Part shown: positions 1 through 12,771 of the stretch, piece by piece
Layout: each line of letters opens with the position of its first letter
Position numbering within the stretch: position 1 is the first letter of the stretch
Source: Jacaranda mimosifolia
Lineage: Eukaryota; Streptophyta; Magnoliopsida; Lamiales; Bignoniaceae
Assembly (NCBI GenBank): GCA_018894105.1
Contig: CM032122.1
Location: 36,177,404 to 36,241,403, forward strand
Length of the DNA: 64,000 bases
Reading direction: 5' to 3'
Notes under the pieces: model-generated
Seen by the model: only the letters and a program-made list of their open reading frames with translations
Database searches by the model: none
What the model was told of the DNA's origin: nothing
Program-made: the position numbers and the translations under genes

Positions 1-429
1 AATTTCACGTGAGTAAGCACCAGCAAAATCATCATAGGTTTTGGAGAGTGGGCAACGAGTTACAAGAAATTGTATCAAAATATATTAACTAAATTAGGGA
101 CAGTAAAATCATATATTTTATTCTCTATTTCATCTTATTTTCTAATTTATTATATTTATGTCAAGTGTATTTAATTCTCAATTTATTATTTTTATAAAAA
201 AATATTTAATATATGTATCATATATATTCACAAAATGAAATAGGAAATGCAATAAGAAATAGAAACTTAAGTTGTATAAAATCATATAGAGTAAGAATGA
301 AACAGAAGTCAAAAAAATACAACAGAGCATACATAAATATTTATATATACACACACACATATATCACACCAAAATGAGACGTGCCCCAAAGACTAAAGTG
401 TGCTGTTTTAATCATATCCGGGGCATTGG

Positions 430-472
430 TGTTCTTCACGTATGTAACTGGTGTTCTTCACGTATGTAACAA
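430..472 (+). repeat. Tandem duplication of a 21-bp unit
   Basis: The unit GGTGTTCTTCACGTATGTAA with its junction base occurs twice in direct succession. It carries a TACGTGAA-type core on the minus strand. No gene is near, so a regulatory role is not supported. Confidence 0.7.
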
Positions 473-1631
473 GTGTATATATATTGGTTCTTTTTCCCCC
501 CTAATTGCATTAAAAAGAAACTTAAATAAATAAAAGAATCATTAGAAGATTTCATGATATAGTTATCAAATGGATTGTGATTGATCTCTAAATCATAATT
601 TATATAATTATATATAAATATATTAATTTTATCAATTACTAAGATGCTACAGAATTAATAATCTGATCATAAAGTTTACGACAATATAAAAGTACCTACA
701 CATTTGATGAAATTTCTACCAATCACATCATAGTTATAAGATATTTTGCAAGTTCAATATCTATTGCTTCAGCAAATACTTTAGTAGCTAATTCGTTGAC
801 ATATAACTATGAAATATCATTGATAAATTATAAAATATATTGGTGATATATAGAAAAAAAATAACAATTGTTTAATTTGATTATTAAATACTATAGGATA
901 TATTTAGGGATTCTTCCATTATCTAATTCATTTAAATATGTCTTAATTAATGTTATGATATTGATTATATCTGACCAAATCAAATTGAAAATAAATAAAA
1001 ATATTGCAGCAGACAGGAAGAATTAAGATGCAGAAGTAGAATTAGAAGGGGGAGTTGATTGTTGGCGTAACGACTTCAGGTCAGGTTTGGTTGGTCGTGT
1101 GAACCACGTAAGGTGCTTGGGATGTTGCAACGCCACAGTTGCGCTGTTACTGTTTTGGTGATCAATCCAAGCAAAGCATTATATGTATATATATGTGATG
1201 ATAGACCAAAAAAAAAAAAAAAAAAAATTATATAATTATCACTTTCGCTATCAATATGCCATTAATTATTAATGATAATAACTTAACACTATTCTTATCT
1301 TGCCAATATAAGTTTGTAAAAATTGTTGAGAGTGACAACACAAAATCTATTATCACTTAGTATATATAATTAATTAATGACATTTTTTGCATTATTACTT
1401 TTTGTTTTCTTTTTATAGTGTGTTAACAAAATCTATTTCAAGTGAGAAAATTAAACTTCAAAATTACAATTCTCTATTTGAATCTCACTTATAGTGCGTC
1501 CATCTACTGTTTGCTTGATCATTATGAATAGTGATAATGTTTGATTTCTGATCATTGATATTCTTAGATAATTATACTTTTAACCTTTTAACCTCACCAA
1601 CAACTTATACTATGTTTGTTTTCTGAATTTT

Positions 1632-1654
1632 AGAGAGAGAGAGAGAGAGAGAGA
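1632..1654 (+). repeat. (GA)n microsatellite
   Basis: An uninterrupted GA dinucleotide run of about 11 units in a gene-free stretch. Confidence 0.9.
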
Positions 1655-4600
1655 AGAAAAGAATAGCAAAAAAATATCGCCAAATTCAAGAGAACTATAT
1701 ATCTCCAATATATCAAGCTCGACTTGATCTGAAAATGCATAAAATTCAACTTAGAAATTGTCAAGATGAGCTTACAAAGTTGGAGCCATATTGGGCTCGT
1801 CGACAATCCCCACTCAAAGGGGGCTAACTGATTTGGAGAGTGTTTATTAATGAAGTATTGTGCAAAGCACTCATGTGTTCACATTGTAATTCAAACCAAA
1901 TCAAAATTGTGTTTTGGAGAGATACGGATAACATTCAAATTATGTCCTACAATCATTATTTTTAGAGAATTTTAAAAATATTTAAACCTTAATCAATTTT
2001 ATTTTCTTTCTCATATACTTTCTAAAAGACGAAGACTTGGTTATCTGAAACATATGAAGCATGCCGCTAACTTTTTAAGTTTTTGTTTAATATTTTGACA
2101 TGCTAAGTTGCACGTCATGTTCAATCTGTGTAGCAACAGATTTGATTTAAAACTGTATCTAACATGTATGCAATATGACAAATAATTTTCTGAATTTCTG
2201 TCCATTATAGTCTAAAACAGGCTAACAAAATATAATTGTACTCTAGACAACATTTTCCAAATACACGGAAAGAGAACCCGTGAAAGCATTGCTTGTGGCT
2301 CACTAGTTCAAGTGGCGACACATACATATGGGATGGGATTCAAGACACTTCAACAGTAAGATTTAATCACCAAATTTTAAGGTAGAATTGTCAACCGACT
2401 AGTGACTGTTTTGCTTTCTCTCTCACACAAACACACAAATTTCCACATGCTTAAAATAGTAGTATTAGTATTGGTGAGGGCATTTACTAAGAATGCTCAA
2501 TTAAATGACTTATTTGTCCTTAAAATACGCAAAAAGGACAAAGCAGGACAAGAATCCGCATCCCTAAATTTGGGTCGTGATAGACCAGATCTGACCTCAG
2601 AAATAATCCGGAATTTGGGCCACTCTTCAACACCAGATCGTGTGGATAAAAAGACACCATCTGGAACCATACAGATACAATTTCACCATCTATATAAGAA
2701 AAAACCATACAGTAATAAGCCATGCTACCCTCATCACTTTAATTTGAGTTCTTGTTTATTTCTTACAATATAATTTGATTACCTCAGTAATTACTGACTT
2801 AAGTATTGGAGAGCCTTAATTGAGGGCGTTGTCAAATTGAAAACTCAAATCATTACTGCAAAGTGAGATCGAGCTCGAGATCATTTCAGGGAGATCGGTA
2901 AAGGATAAGACCTCAAGATCAAGGACATACATATACAAGTAAGTGGGCATGCATTAGTGATGTATGTAGGAGAACCACTTGTGGAGGTTGTAACCAATTC
3001 ACACAAATAAAGGCAGATAGATAAGGTGCCTATTAACCTCCTCCCTCCTACTTTCAATGATACCGACTTTATGCCAACTCTACTAATTGTTGCAACACAG
3101 AGTCTCACACACACTTTTGCTGAGCCTTCTGACTTATCAATTTTTAATCAACCCTTAAAACTACCCTTCCCCACTCTAATTATTCCCTCTCTTACATCAA
3201 CTCCCATGTGCCCTGTTATTGTCCTAACCACAGCACATTTGCCTCCCCTTTCACGCTTCTATTGCCCTGCCAGATAAATAAAGTGTTCGGTAATAATCAA
3301 GGGTCCGGCATTCTCAATTAATTAAAATGTATGCCGACTGCCAAAACTGATTACCTATGCCATGAGATTATTTTCTCCAATTATACTTGATTTAGTAAAT
3401 CATGCAAATAAAATAGTCAGTTTTGCCCCTACAAATTAAATTTAATGTCTTCATATTTTAAGATTTGCGTACTTTTATGTGAATTGAATTTGACCAGTCA
3501 TTTGAATTGGCAATGATGTACATGTAGCATCATCCTACTAAATCATATACATTGGACAAGACTGACCCAGGCCAATACTCTTTTATAAGTTGTCATAGCT
3601 ATAATGTGATAAAAGTATGCTTCGTATTGTATTGAGTATTTTGATTTTGATCTTTAAATTTTATAATCTTTACTAACTTAAGTTTTGGAGAATCTTTTTA
3701 TCGGAGCATTTCAAGTGACGACTTTCTACCATCGTCCTACCGAATTGAATAAAATCCCATTAACCCGACTGATGAAACCCAGATAAACTAATTTTTGCCT
3801 TTGTTTTCCGGACATCCGCCACTTGTTCATTCAACATGTTTAGTTTTCTAGAATACAAAAAAGTAAGAAAGTAAGTTGAGTCATAGGTCCATTGAATTAT
3901 GTGGGATTGAATTAGTTGAAACTGAAAGCTTGAAAATGGACTCAAATGAAGGATAAGAAAGATCACTACCACTAGTACCACAAACTTTAGAGTAAGTTGC
4001 TAAAGTTTGCCACTCTCATAAGTAATGCTACCTAATATTCAAGATCAGAAAGCAATTGTTGACAAAAACTCAGGATTGGTGAATATTAGGCCAGATAAAC
4101 TCACTTACTCCTCTCAACATTAGTCTAAAGTTATCCCCTTTTCTTGGGTTGCAAGTTCATGAAATATATTCTTTTTACTGCACACGCACCAAGAATGCTT
4201 AGGATTCGAATTCAAGACTTCATACATATAAGTGAGATGACAGTGACAAATGCAGAAATGAAAGTATGGGGAGGCCAAAAGTTATAAAAATATAAATTTT
4301 ATATTTTACGAACTCGGGATATATGATCTACATCGAAGTTGAGCACAACAATATTCTTTTATACCATAAATTTCATTAATAATCAAATCATTATAGAAAA
4401 AATAAATCTTTTAGAATTAATAAATATTAATTAAAAAATAATATTTTAATTAATATTAAATGATCTATTCTTTTAACATTTAAATTTAAATTAACTATTT
4501 TATAAAAATTCAATATCATCTCCAAGTATAAATTTCTAGCTCCATCCGTAACTACATATGTGTCCTATAATAATAACAATATAAGTGAATATAATAGAAC

Positions 4601-5753
4601 CACATATATAGAACCCACCATACACCAACCATTGTGTGTATTGTCACAGGACTTCTGCTGAACTGCCAAAGAAGGGGTTATCAAATTGTGGTGGCAGAGC
4701 TGAGAAGAGCTTGATTGCCAGACAGATGCCTATCCACACTTCCATAATGCATCATTTAACAGCAAAAAATTGGAGCCCCTAACCGAAATTAGAAATACAT
4801 CTCTTTCAAACTGTCAAGTGGTACTATTACTAGCAAATTCAAAATTGAAGGTTCTGATTTTATGCTGCTAAATGTAGTACCAGTGTTTTCTGCCACAAAC
4901 TTGAACTAATTAGGTTGTGTGGGATATATTTCTATCTTCAGCTGTGCACAAACAAACAGTACTGTCGTGGTCTTCAAATGTAGTATGTGTCCAGCGGTCC
5001 AGGACTCACGCCTGAAAGTTGCGCCCTTCTTTGCATTCTACCCTCAAAAGCCTGTCATCTTAACAAACACCATTTTTTTAATGGTAGTTCTACTCAACAA
5101 TGACTATGATTTTTTTCCCACCCAAATAAATAAATAAAACCTAATTTTCATTTAAATATTTACGTCAAACGGCTGGTCAATATTATCTTTTTATGTTTTC
5201 TTAAATTTTGTGGGATAACAATGTGACGAAAAATGAATTTGTCTTATATTTTTATGTGTTAAAAAATTATAGATTTTTTTTTCTGCCATGCACGCCATTC
5301 ACTTAGATATATACTTAAGTAGGTTGTGACATACTAATCATGGGGAGAAAGAATGGCATTATCATGAGTCACGACTACTAAGAAAAATATTAAAAAAAAT
5401 ATTTCAACATGAAAGATTTAGGCATTGCAAATAAATATGATTACGCACTCATTTCCTCCATATATTTCTAATTTCTAAAATCTATCAAAAAAGGGAAAAA
5501 AATTAAATATTTTTTGTTGCCAAGTATTCATATTATACAGTTTATTTTATAATTAGGTAATTCAGAAAGGGCTTGATTTGTACGGGCCTGCATGTGATGT
5601 AAATTCGTTGCCTAGAGCAGCCCGATTAAGTGCTGCATCCGGGCAGCCTAGTTTCTATATGGGCGCTATAGGTATGGGTTTGATAAATAAAATGTGCATT
5701 CGACTTTTGAGGCCCAAAAAGTTTGGGCCCCAAGAATAATTTATTACATACTC

Positions 5754-6736
5754 GGGATGGCTATCCACGGATCGAATTTGGATCAATCATGTCATATTCG
5801 AATTTGAATTCGATTATTAAAATTTATATTTGAATTCGACCCGAAATCCTATAAGATCTTTATTAGTTAGTACCATATCCGAATCCAATTGATATATGAA
5901 ATTCGATTAAAAAATTCAACAGATTTTTTTTTAATTTTATAAAATTATTGTATTTATAAAATAAATATGTCATATTTGAATTTTTAACAACTTTTGATTA
6001 TATATTAGTCTAAAAGTTAAAGGGCCTATTCTCTTGTGTGTTTGGGTGAATTGTAGAAAATATTTTGGGATAATAGGTTTTTGGAAGAAAATTTAGAGAA
6101 TGTGTTATGTATTTCTTTTTGTTTTGGAAAAATATGAGAAATGATCTGAAAATGAGTAGTTTATTTCTTTATATTTTGGGAAAAGATAAACTTTACTATT
6201 GATGTCAATCAATTGCTTTTTTGTTGGATTTATAGTAGAAATGATATATATATATATATATAATGATTGAAATATGGTATAGGGTGTTTTGTAAATGAAT
6301 TGTTAGAGCTTTTTGCATATTAAAATTTTATTTTTTGGGAGAAGAATTGGAGAACATGTATCCATTTTGTAATTGTTCTAGGAGAATGAACTATTATATG
6401 TTATATTATATTTGATATTTTATTAATATTCCTCTCTTTTTTTAGGTTAAAAACTCAATATTAGTAGTATAATGTAGACATTAATATAAATATTAGGTCA
6501 ATATAATATATAGATTTTATTTTAAAATTTTGTTAATATTATATATAAGAGCATTAATTTAATAAAAAATCTTAAAGTTCGGATTCAGATCTTTAACGGA
6601 TCGGATTGCTTAATTTTATATCCGATCCATTTATTTTGAATTACGAATATTTATAATCAAGTTTGATTCATCGGACATTTTAATCAGATAAAAATTCTAA
6701 AATTCGGATTGAAATTCGATCCATTGACAACCCTAA
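5754..6736. mobile_element. Terminal-inverted-repeat element, nested
   Basis: The left end reads GGATGGCTATCCACGGATCG and the reverse complement of the right end reads GGGTTGTCAATGGATCGAAT. Both run inward through repeated CGGATT/CGAATT words. These are imperfect terminal inverted repeats of a non-autonomous DNA transposon; similar ends are common in plant hAT-type MITEs. The centre (about 6020-6440) is a different repeat family seen again at 24976-25425 and 25562-25945, so a second element seems to have inserted into the first. No transposase is visible. Confidence 0.5.
6020..6300 (+). repeat. Dispersed repeat family R, copy 1
   Basis: This stretch shares, in the same order, words such as 'ttttggaagaa..tttagagaatgtg', 'tttctttttgtttt', 'aaaatga..tagttt' and 'atcaattgctttttt' with 24976-25425 and 25562-25945. 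It lies inside the element at 5754-6736. No coding capacity is seen. The superfamily is not assignable without more copies. Confidence 0.55.
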
Positions 6737-6782
6737 TTGTAAGTCACTTAATGTTGATAAAACTTTTCTTGTTAATGTTGAT

Positions 6783-7190
6783 GAATGAACCATGGGTCCA
6801 ACTCGCCCCAAAAGCTAGCTCAAGATGTCAGAATTATTTAAAATTATATATAGAAATTACTATTTATTTATTTCACCAATGTGGGATCTAACACACTATG
6901 CGCACGACCAAAAATGAATATTTAGAGTGTAGAATAACATGAAACGGGCGCTATTCATTTATTTCATATGTGAGATTTAACACGCCCCGCGCACGTTCAA
7001 AAATAAACATTTAGAATATAAAATAATATAAAATAGATGACCCAACAACACTGGGTATGTAGCTCTGATCCCATGTTGAGAAATGGTCATTGAGCCTAAC
7101 TTATCCTAAAAGATAGCTCAAGATATGAGAATTGTCTAAAACTATATATAAAAATCATTGTTCAATTATTTCACCAACTTAGAATCTAAC
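6783..7190 (-). mobile_element. TRIM retroelement (terminal-repeat retrotransposon in miniature)
   Basis: Two related direct repeats of about 110 bp (6783-6893 and 7079-7190) both contain 'AGCTAGCTCAAGAT'-type and 'ATTTCACCAA' words and flank about 185 bp. Next to the right repeat the plus strand reads GCTCTGATCCCA (7062-7073). Its reverse complement, TGGGATCAGAGC, is one base from the plant initiator-Met tRNA primer-binding site TGGTATCAGAGC. LTR, primer-binding site, tiny non-coding interior and second LTR define a TRIM in minus orientation. It is diverged, so probably old. Confidence 0.7.
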
Positions 7191-7987
7191 AAACAATTTT
7201 CTCATTAAAATCGAATTCAAATAGAAAAGGCCATCAACAGAAACTTTTTTTTAGAGAACATTACAAATAGTTAATGGAATTCAATTATTAAATCAATAAA
7301 ATTATCCGTACAATAAATTAATAAAATTTAATTATCAAATCAATTAAATAAAAGTACAAATTCACAATCAGATACACACATAAATTGCATAAAAAAATTT
7401 ATTCGTATTCGAATACGAAACCTCTCGTATGATAAAAAAATTGATGTCATTTAACTATAAACCACTCGACATCAATTGAAACTGGAAGAGGCAAAACGGG
7501 CGCATGCGTGTGCGGAAAATGGATTTGATTTGCAAAAAGGGCTTTTAAATGAGGCAAAGCCAGGCTGGTGGTAACATGAAAATTAAGATTGATGGAGACT
7601 CATATGCATTCACTTCACGTGCTAGTGTACTGAAATTCTTGGATGGATACAATGAAATATGATCCATTCAATTTTTTTTTTTTTTAATTATTAAATTATG
7701 AAGAACGGATAGTGAAAAATACCTTTCCAATAATTTAATGAATAATAATCACTTGAGTGCAATATGATCATTCCCCATGTGCTGTCCACTCCCAAGCACA
7801 TCAATATTTTCCTAACAACTCAATAATCTCTTTTGTTTCTTGATCAGGATATTGTGCTTGAAGGATCTGATTTCTTCTTTTTATTTTATTTTTTGCGTGT
7901 GTGGTTAGAATTCTGGCGACGTGCATCTCATGCACTCATAAGTCAAGATTTATTTCTCTTTCCACAATCAACTCTATAATCAGCCAC

Positions 7988-8300
7988 GGCCGTTTGGTTT
8001 TTTTTTTTTTTTTTTTTCATTATTTCTAAAAATTGAAAAATTAATTAGTAAAAATGCGTTGAAAATGAGTTTATATTTGGATAAATTATTAAAAAATTAA
8101 TAATTATGTTGATTTTAATAGGTTGTAAGTGAAGAAAAATAGAAATAATGGAATAGAGATAGAAGATAAATAAGTTATTAGAGAATGTATTTTAAAAATA
8201 AAAATAATGTTGAATGAAAATATATAAAAAGTAATATATTTTATTTTTGAAATAATAAAAAATATAAAAATAGGCTTTAAAAATGAAACCAGACGGTCCC
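7988..8300 (+). mobile_element. MITE family M, copy 1 (about 313 bp)
   Basis: The element begins GGCCGTTTGGTTT and ends GAAACCAGACGGTCCC, which are inverted to each other. The interior shares 'AGTTAATTAGTAAAAAT', 'GATTTTAATAGGTTGTA', 'ATAGAAATAATGGAATAGA' and 'AAAATAAAAATAATG' with the copies at 12772 and (inverted) 41020. There is no coding capacity. A long T-run follows the left terminus. Two other copies have TTA on both flanks, which points to a PIF/Harbinger (Tourist-like) origin. That is an inference. Confidence 0.75.
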
Positions 8301-8390
8301 TAAAGAATCTGCAATCGTAGTTATCTACATTATTAATATTAAGAGTCAATGCCAAACTCTAGAAGCAAACGAAACGTATTGATCTAAGTA

Positions 8391-8500
8391 AACTAACATT
8401 ATACTGTTGTTTGGCAACAATGGATTGAGAATTATTTAAACATAAACTAATATTATACTGTTGTTTGGCAACAATGGATTAAGAATTACTTAAACAAGGA
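8391..8500 (+). repeat. Tandem duplication, 54-bp unit
   Basis: A unit containing TATTATACTGTTGTTTGGCA and 'ACAATGGATT' occurs twice with a 54-bp offset and only a few differences. It looks like a recent local duplication in non-coding DNA. Confidence 0.75.
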
Positions 8501-9054
8501 TATGTGGGACGCTTTCTTTAATTAAAGGATACTAATTATTGGTTTATTGATATGGGAGTTAATCTCAGGCATGTTAGTTTTGATTTTGGAGATTGCAAGA
8601 TTGGATCTCAGAACTGTTGATATCCGGTATTTTACCATTGGTTTTCTCTTGATCAAACTAGTGCAAAATTAATTACTTCATATTTTGTGCAGATACCATT
8701 TTTTATTATTCATACTATTAATAAATCATAAAGCTTATTTTGATCTGTTTTGGAGATATATTGCCTAAAAATTTTCTCATTATTATGTTTTATTCTTATA
8801 ACTATAACTTATACGGTAATTATCATTTACAATTCATCCATTCTACAATTCGCTAGTATCATTTCATCATTATATTTTGTTTTTTGATTAGATTTATTCA
8901 TATTATTAAAAAAAATGGGTATTAGATAAAAAATAAATTCATGTTTTTATTTCTTTGATATTGTCTAAACCTTTAATCACACACAAATAGTATACTAAAA
9001 TTGCTACTTTTATTGTATTTGTTAGTGCATTTTTATTGTACTTTTTTATTATAA

Positions 9055-9228
9055 CATTTTGTCCTCATTGTATTTTTATAATTCAATTTTGGCCTTGGCT
9101 TTTGAAGGAATTAAATAAATTGCCATCCATATCTTTAATCGCATTTTGTCCTCTTTGTATTTTTATAATTCAATTTTGGCCTTGGCTTATGAAGAAATTA
9201 AATAAATTGCCATCCATATCTTTCGTCG
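9055..9228 (+). repeat. Tandem duplication, 87-bp unit
   Basis: The segment starting CATTTTGTCCTC at 9055 recurs at 9142 with few changes. It includes TTATAATTCAATTTTGGCCT and 'AAATTGCCATCCATATCTTT'. 87 is a multiple of three, so the reading frame across both units stays open (9036-9248), but the peptide is low in complexity and resembles no known family. Confidence 0.75.
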
Positions 9229-11320
9229 GAAATGGCCAAAAATTCTAAAATTGAAGGGGATGCTTCTTCACCACGTTCATTACAAGGGCGCAAGTCATTT
9301 GACTTCTTGGTGATCTCCGCATGGCGGCATGAGGATCTTTTTTCAGATAAAGTAATGTTTTGAAAATTGGATCGGATCGATAATCGAAGGTCAGTCCAAT
9401 CCGATTAAAGTATAAAAATCAATGATGGTCAAAATTGGTTGAAAATAGATTAAAATCGAATTGGTTCAATTGGTTCACCTTTTTTTATTTTAATTTTTTT
9501 AAAAAAAAAAGTTATGAGTTAAAGGTAATGATTAAAGATTTTTGGACATATAATTTTTTGAAATATGAATTTATTTTCTTGAAATTTAATGAAACGGTAG
9601 TTATATGTAAATGCTTGTGTTTAATTTATTATTTTATTTTGTTTAATCTCTCTTAAATTATGTTGAATATTTAGCGTAGAAATTTTTTGATATTATGCTA
9701 TCACTTTCAATATTTGATATTATTTCGAATAAAATAATAAAAATATTTAATATATATATATATATATGTTCTCTTGTATCCCCCAAAACAACATATACAT
9801 GACTACTAAATACAATAGATACTAGATCATGTATTCAACGATATTACTCTAACAGGTTATGAATAAATGAAAAATAAATAAATAAATTTGAAATTCTCAT
9901 TGATATGTAAGTCTAATTTTTTTTTTTTTTTAATTTTCATATAAGATAAAATTGAAGTTGAGTATTATTTGTTAATTTTTCTAAGAAATACAATGGTCTA
10001 ATTAGTCGTCTTTCATTTTATAGAGGGCTATTTGCTCTTTTACTATTTAAAATAAAAAATATTTTCTATGAGTAGGAAAAGCCGAAAGGGTATGAACTTG
10101 TTCTTTGTTTATCTTGCTTTTCACTCTTCCTGGCTTTCTCAAAAATTTGCAATAACATTCTTTTCAATTACTTTATCTGTTACCACTTTTTTCCACCGAA
10201 TTCCAAGAGCAAAATTGTCCGTTTATGAGTCTACTTTTTGAATTTTGAACTTTTAAGAAAATTGAAATAAAAACCACCCAATCATAGCCAATATCTAATC
10301 CATCGTCCGCCAGTTTATGTGATTAGGTTGAAGAATTGAGTGCTTACTGAAGTATATGTTCCCCACCCAGTCCCACTGCCCTAAAATCAATCGAAAGTGA
10401 AATTGGTTTTATTTGTGTTGAAATCAAGAAAGACCAAACAGTAAAATTGAGAAATAAAAGATAGAAAAATTTGATAAAATTAACAGCAAGATTTAACATG
10501 GTTTAATGTGTTTAATTCATCCGACAAAAATATGGATTTTATTAATTTTAAATCAAATTATCAAGTACAATTTAAGTCCTATAAATCTCACAAGAATATC
10601 TAACATTCTCGTTCTAATTTTAAGAAAATATCTCTAAAACAGTTTAAACTCAGTTTCCTAGGGTCCCCGCTCCTTAACCATGAAGAAAAAATCGATGTTT
10701 AAATACCCAAACAAAATAACCAAATGACTTATAGACCTACGGGTTATGGGTCCACCATGCTTTTGCTTCTGGTCATTTGAAGTTTAAATTTTAAAATAAA
10801 ATCAACAATTTGAATTTCAATACCTACTAGCAAGCTCGTACTTTGTAGTAACATTTTATTCTTCATTGACGAAATAGCATTAAATCGAAATCCCGACAAA
10901 GCATACCATAAAGGGTTTCACAAATGGGCCACCCTATCTTAATTTGTTTAGTAATATTGATTTATTTCCTAATTCTTATGCATTTATCTGTAAAAATAAC
11001 AAAAAATAAATCATTTTTATAGATTAAAATAATATTAACGTCTGGATAGCCCTTGATTATTGGTTTAAAATAAAATATATAAAGAAATTAATATTCTTTT
11101 GTAGTTTTCATTTCAATAATGTTATGTCAATTCATATTCATAGTTGAGCTGTTGAGGTATTAAATTACAAGGGATTAGCATCATCCTTGTAATTAATGAT
11201 CAAATAAAACCCTCGAGTTCTAGAGAACTCCGGGGCGGACATCAACGGTTGGCACCCCGCCTAAAAAAATAAGCGGCAACGGGGCCCCGATCCATTCAGT
11301 CACATCACAGAGATAATGTG

Positions 11321-11351
11321 ACGTGGCCCTTATCCGATACCTACACGTGTC
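11321..11351 (+). promoter_or_regulatory. Two ACGT-core (ABRE/G-box-like) elements upstream of the aquaporin
   Basis: ACGTGGC (11321-11327) and ACACGTGTC (11343-11351) are about 20 bp apart, roughly 270-300 bp upstream of the TIP start codon. Paired ACGT elements are the classical arrangement for ABF/AREB bZIP binding and abscisic-acid response. GGATAAG-type cores (as TTATCC on the plus strand) lie at about 11330 and 11358. The motifs are directly visible. Stress regulation of this gene is an inference. Confidence 0.5.
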
Positions 11352-11503
11352 AGGCTATTATCCGTTTTCAGCTGACTGCTTAGCTGTAAAAATAGTATTG
11401 CTGGTCCCATCCTCCACCGCATATTACACTCCCCCCACAATAATATCCCATCCCACCGGCGACCGGCTCCACCAGTTTCCATTTAAACCACGCACTAATT
11501 TCC

Positions 11504-11511
11504 AATATAAG
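11504..11511 (+). promoter_or_regulatory. Probable TATA box of the TIP gene
   Basis: The sequence CAATATAAGT lies about 110 bp before the ATG at 11618, with a pyrimidine-rich CACTCTCTCG stretch about 15-25 bp downstream that would suit a transcription start. It is the only TATA-like word close to the gene in the expected place. Confidence 0.45.
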
Positions 11512-11617
11512 TACTATGCGATGCACTCTCTCGTTATGCTTTTAATTACGCTCCCCCTGAAGAGAATAATTTGTGACACCTAAAAGTACTCTACAGTTTC
11601 GTTTTGATTCCCCGACG

Positions 11618-12554
11618 ATGCCAGGCCCGAACGAGTACTTCAACGTCCCCCTCAGCCGACTAGCCATCGGCAACCCCGATGAGTTCCGCCAACCTAGCGC
11701 CGTGAAGGCGGCGTTTGCTGAGTTTTTCAGTACCCTCATCTTTGTCTTTGCCGGATCCGGTTCCGGCGTGGCCTATAATAAGCTTACTGGAAATGCTCCC
11801 AACTCACCGGCAGGCCTCGTCGCGGCGGCGGTGGCCCATGGTTTCGGCCTGTTCGTGGCGGTTGCCATATCCGCTAATATTTCCGGTGGCCACGTCAACC
11901 CGGCCGTCACTTTTGGGTTGTTTGTTGGTGGGAACATCACTCTCTTCCGTGGTATTCTCTACATCATCGCTCAGCTGCTTGGCTCTGTCATCGCCTGCCT
12001 TCTTCTCGCTTTCTCAACCGGTGGCTTGGTAAGTTTGATCATTATAAACCAATAATTAATTCATTAACAGATTTTGATGATTAGAGCGTGATCTAAGTAG
12101 TAGTCAAAACTGAATATAAGTGGTTTCAAAAGGCGGATTTCTGGCCAAATTCAGACAAGAATTTTTCAAATTCTTTATTACGCAGGAAATTCCCGCCTTT
12201 TCCGTGTCGGGAGTATCAGTCTGGGCCGCCTTCGTCTTCGAGATTGTGATGACTTTCGGACTTGTGTACACGGTTTACGCCACCGCCGTCGACCCGAAGA
12301 AGGGTGAGGTGGGCATCATAGCACCCATTGCAATTGGTTTCATCGTAGGAGCCAACATTCTGGCCGGCGGCGCGTTCACCGGAGCCTCAATGAACCCTGC
12401 AGTGTCATTCGGGCCGGCTTTGGTCAGCTTTACATGGACCAACCACTGGATATACTGGGCCGGGCCCCTCATCGGCGGTGGGCTCGCTGGTATAGTCTAT
12501 GAGGTGTTCTTTATCAGCCACTCCCACGAGGTATTGCCCGCCGGTGATTACTAA
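11618..12554 (+). CDS. TIP1: Tonoplast intrinsic protein, TIP1 type (aquaporin)
   Basis: This gene encodes a six-helix channel of the vacuolar membrane that passes water and probably small neutral solutes. There are two exons, 11618-12028 and 12186-12554, with a phase-0 intron (GTAAGT..CGCAG), giving 259 residues; TIP1 proteins are usually about 250. Both pore motifs are present: [11 protein letters not shown] in exon 1 and [11 protein letters not shown] in exon 2. The ar/R filter reads His (VAHGFG), Ile (helix 5), Ala and Val, the TIP1 pattern. [20 protein letters not shown] and the acidic-Tyr C-terminus (AGDY) resemble Arabidopsis TIP1;3 more than TIP1;1, from memory. The ATG was chosen because an upstream in-frame GTG is not a plant start. 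The N-terminus, [18 protein letters not shown], is several residues longer than the usual MP-I-R-IAIG start. No lesions are seen. Paralogue assignment within TIP1 is tentative. Confidence 0.95.
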
Positions 12555-12771
12555 GGGAGTTCGAATTAATGAATCAGCTGTTCCCTTTGCCTTTATAATG
12601 TAATTTGCTTAATATAGTTCGGTATTTATCACCTTGTGCTTTCCAATAGTCAATGTTCATGAACTGTATCATGTGTATTTTCACGGCTATGTTTTATTTC
12701 TATTTTATTTTATTTTATTTTAAGTAAAAAAAGAGGGAATCTATTATATTATATTCAAATCAATTAACTTA

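Larger units (their letters stand above)
1..5750. other. Gene-free AT-rich intergenic region
   Basis: No open reading frame here looks like a protein I recognise. The longest one (2402-2773, +) has no family signature and uneven composition. Visible items are a 21-bp tandem duplication near 430-472, an A-run at about 1208-1226, a GA microsatellite at about 1632-1654, and a short GGCCC..GGGCC hairpin near 5710-5735. The remainder reads as decayed repeat and spacer DNA. Confidence 0.6.
8305..11200. other. Gene-free intergenic region
   Basis: Apart from the two tandem duplications, this is AT-rich spacer. A block near 9360-9480 has many CGGATCG and AATCGAATTGG words, reminiscent of one end of a CGGTT-rich MITE, but no matching second end was found. 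No gene was recognised. Confidence 0.5.

Noticed and set aside
2402..2773. 123-codon plus-strand open frame
   Set aside because: No recognised domain, no splice partners, low-complexity start, and an overlapping antisense frame of similar length. Treated as chance.
3026..3277. 83-codon Pro/Thr/Leu-rich frame
   Set aside because: The peptide follows the local C/T-rich composition and has no family resemblance.
4640..4760. Phrase CTGCCAAAGAAGG suggesting a miR399-like precursor
   Set aside because: Only about ten bases resemble the mature miRNA and no complementary arm of a hairpin was found nearby.
5705..5740. GGCCCAAAAAGTTTGGGCC hairpin as a terminator or small RNA
   Set aside because: A short perfect palindrome with no gene beside it. 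Such words are common in plant spacer DNA.
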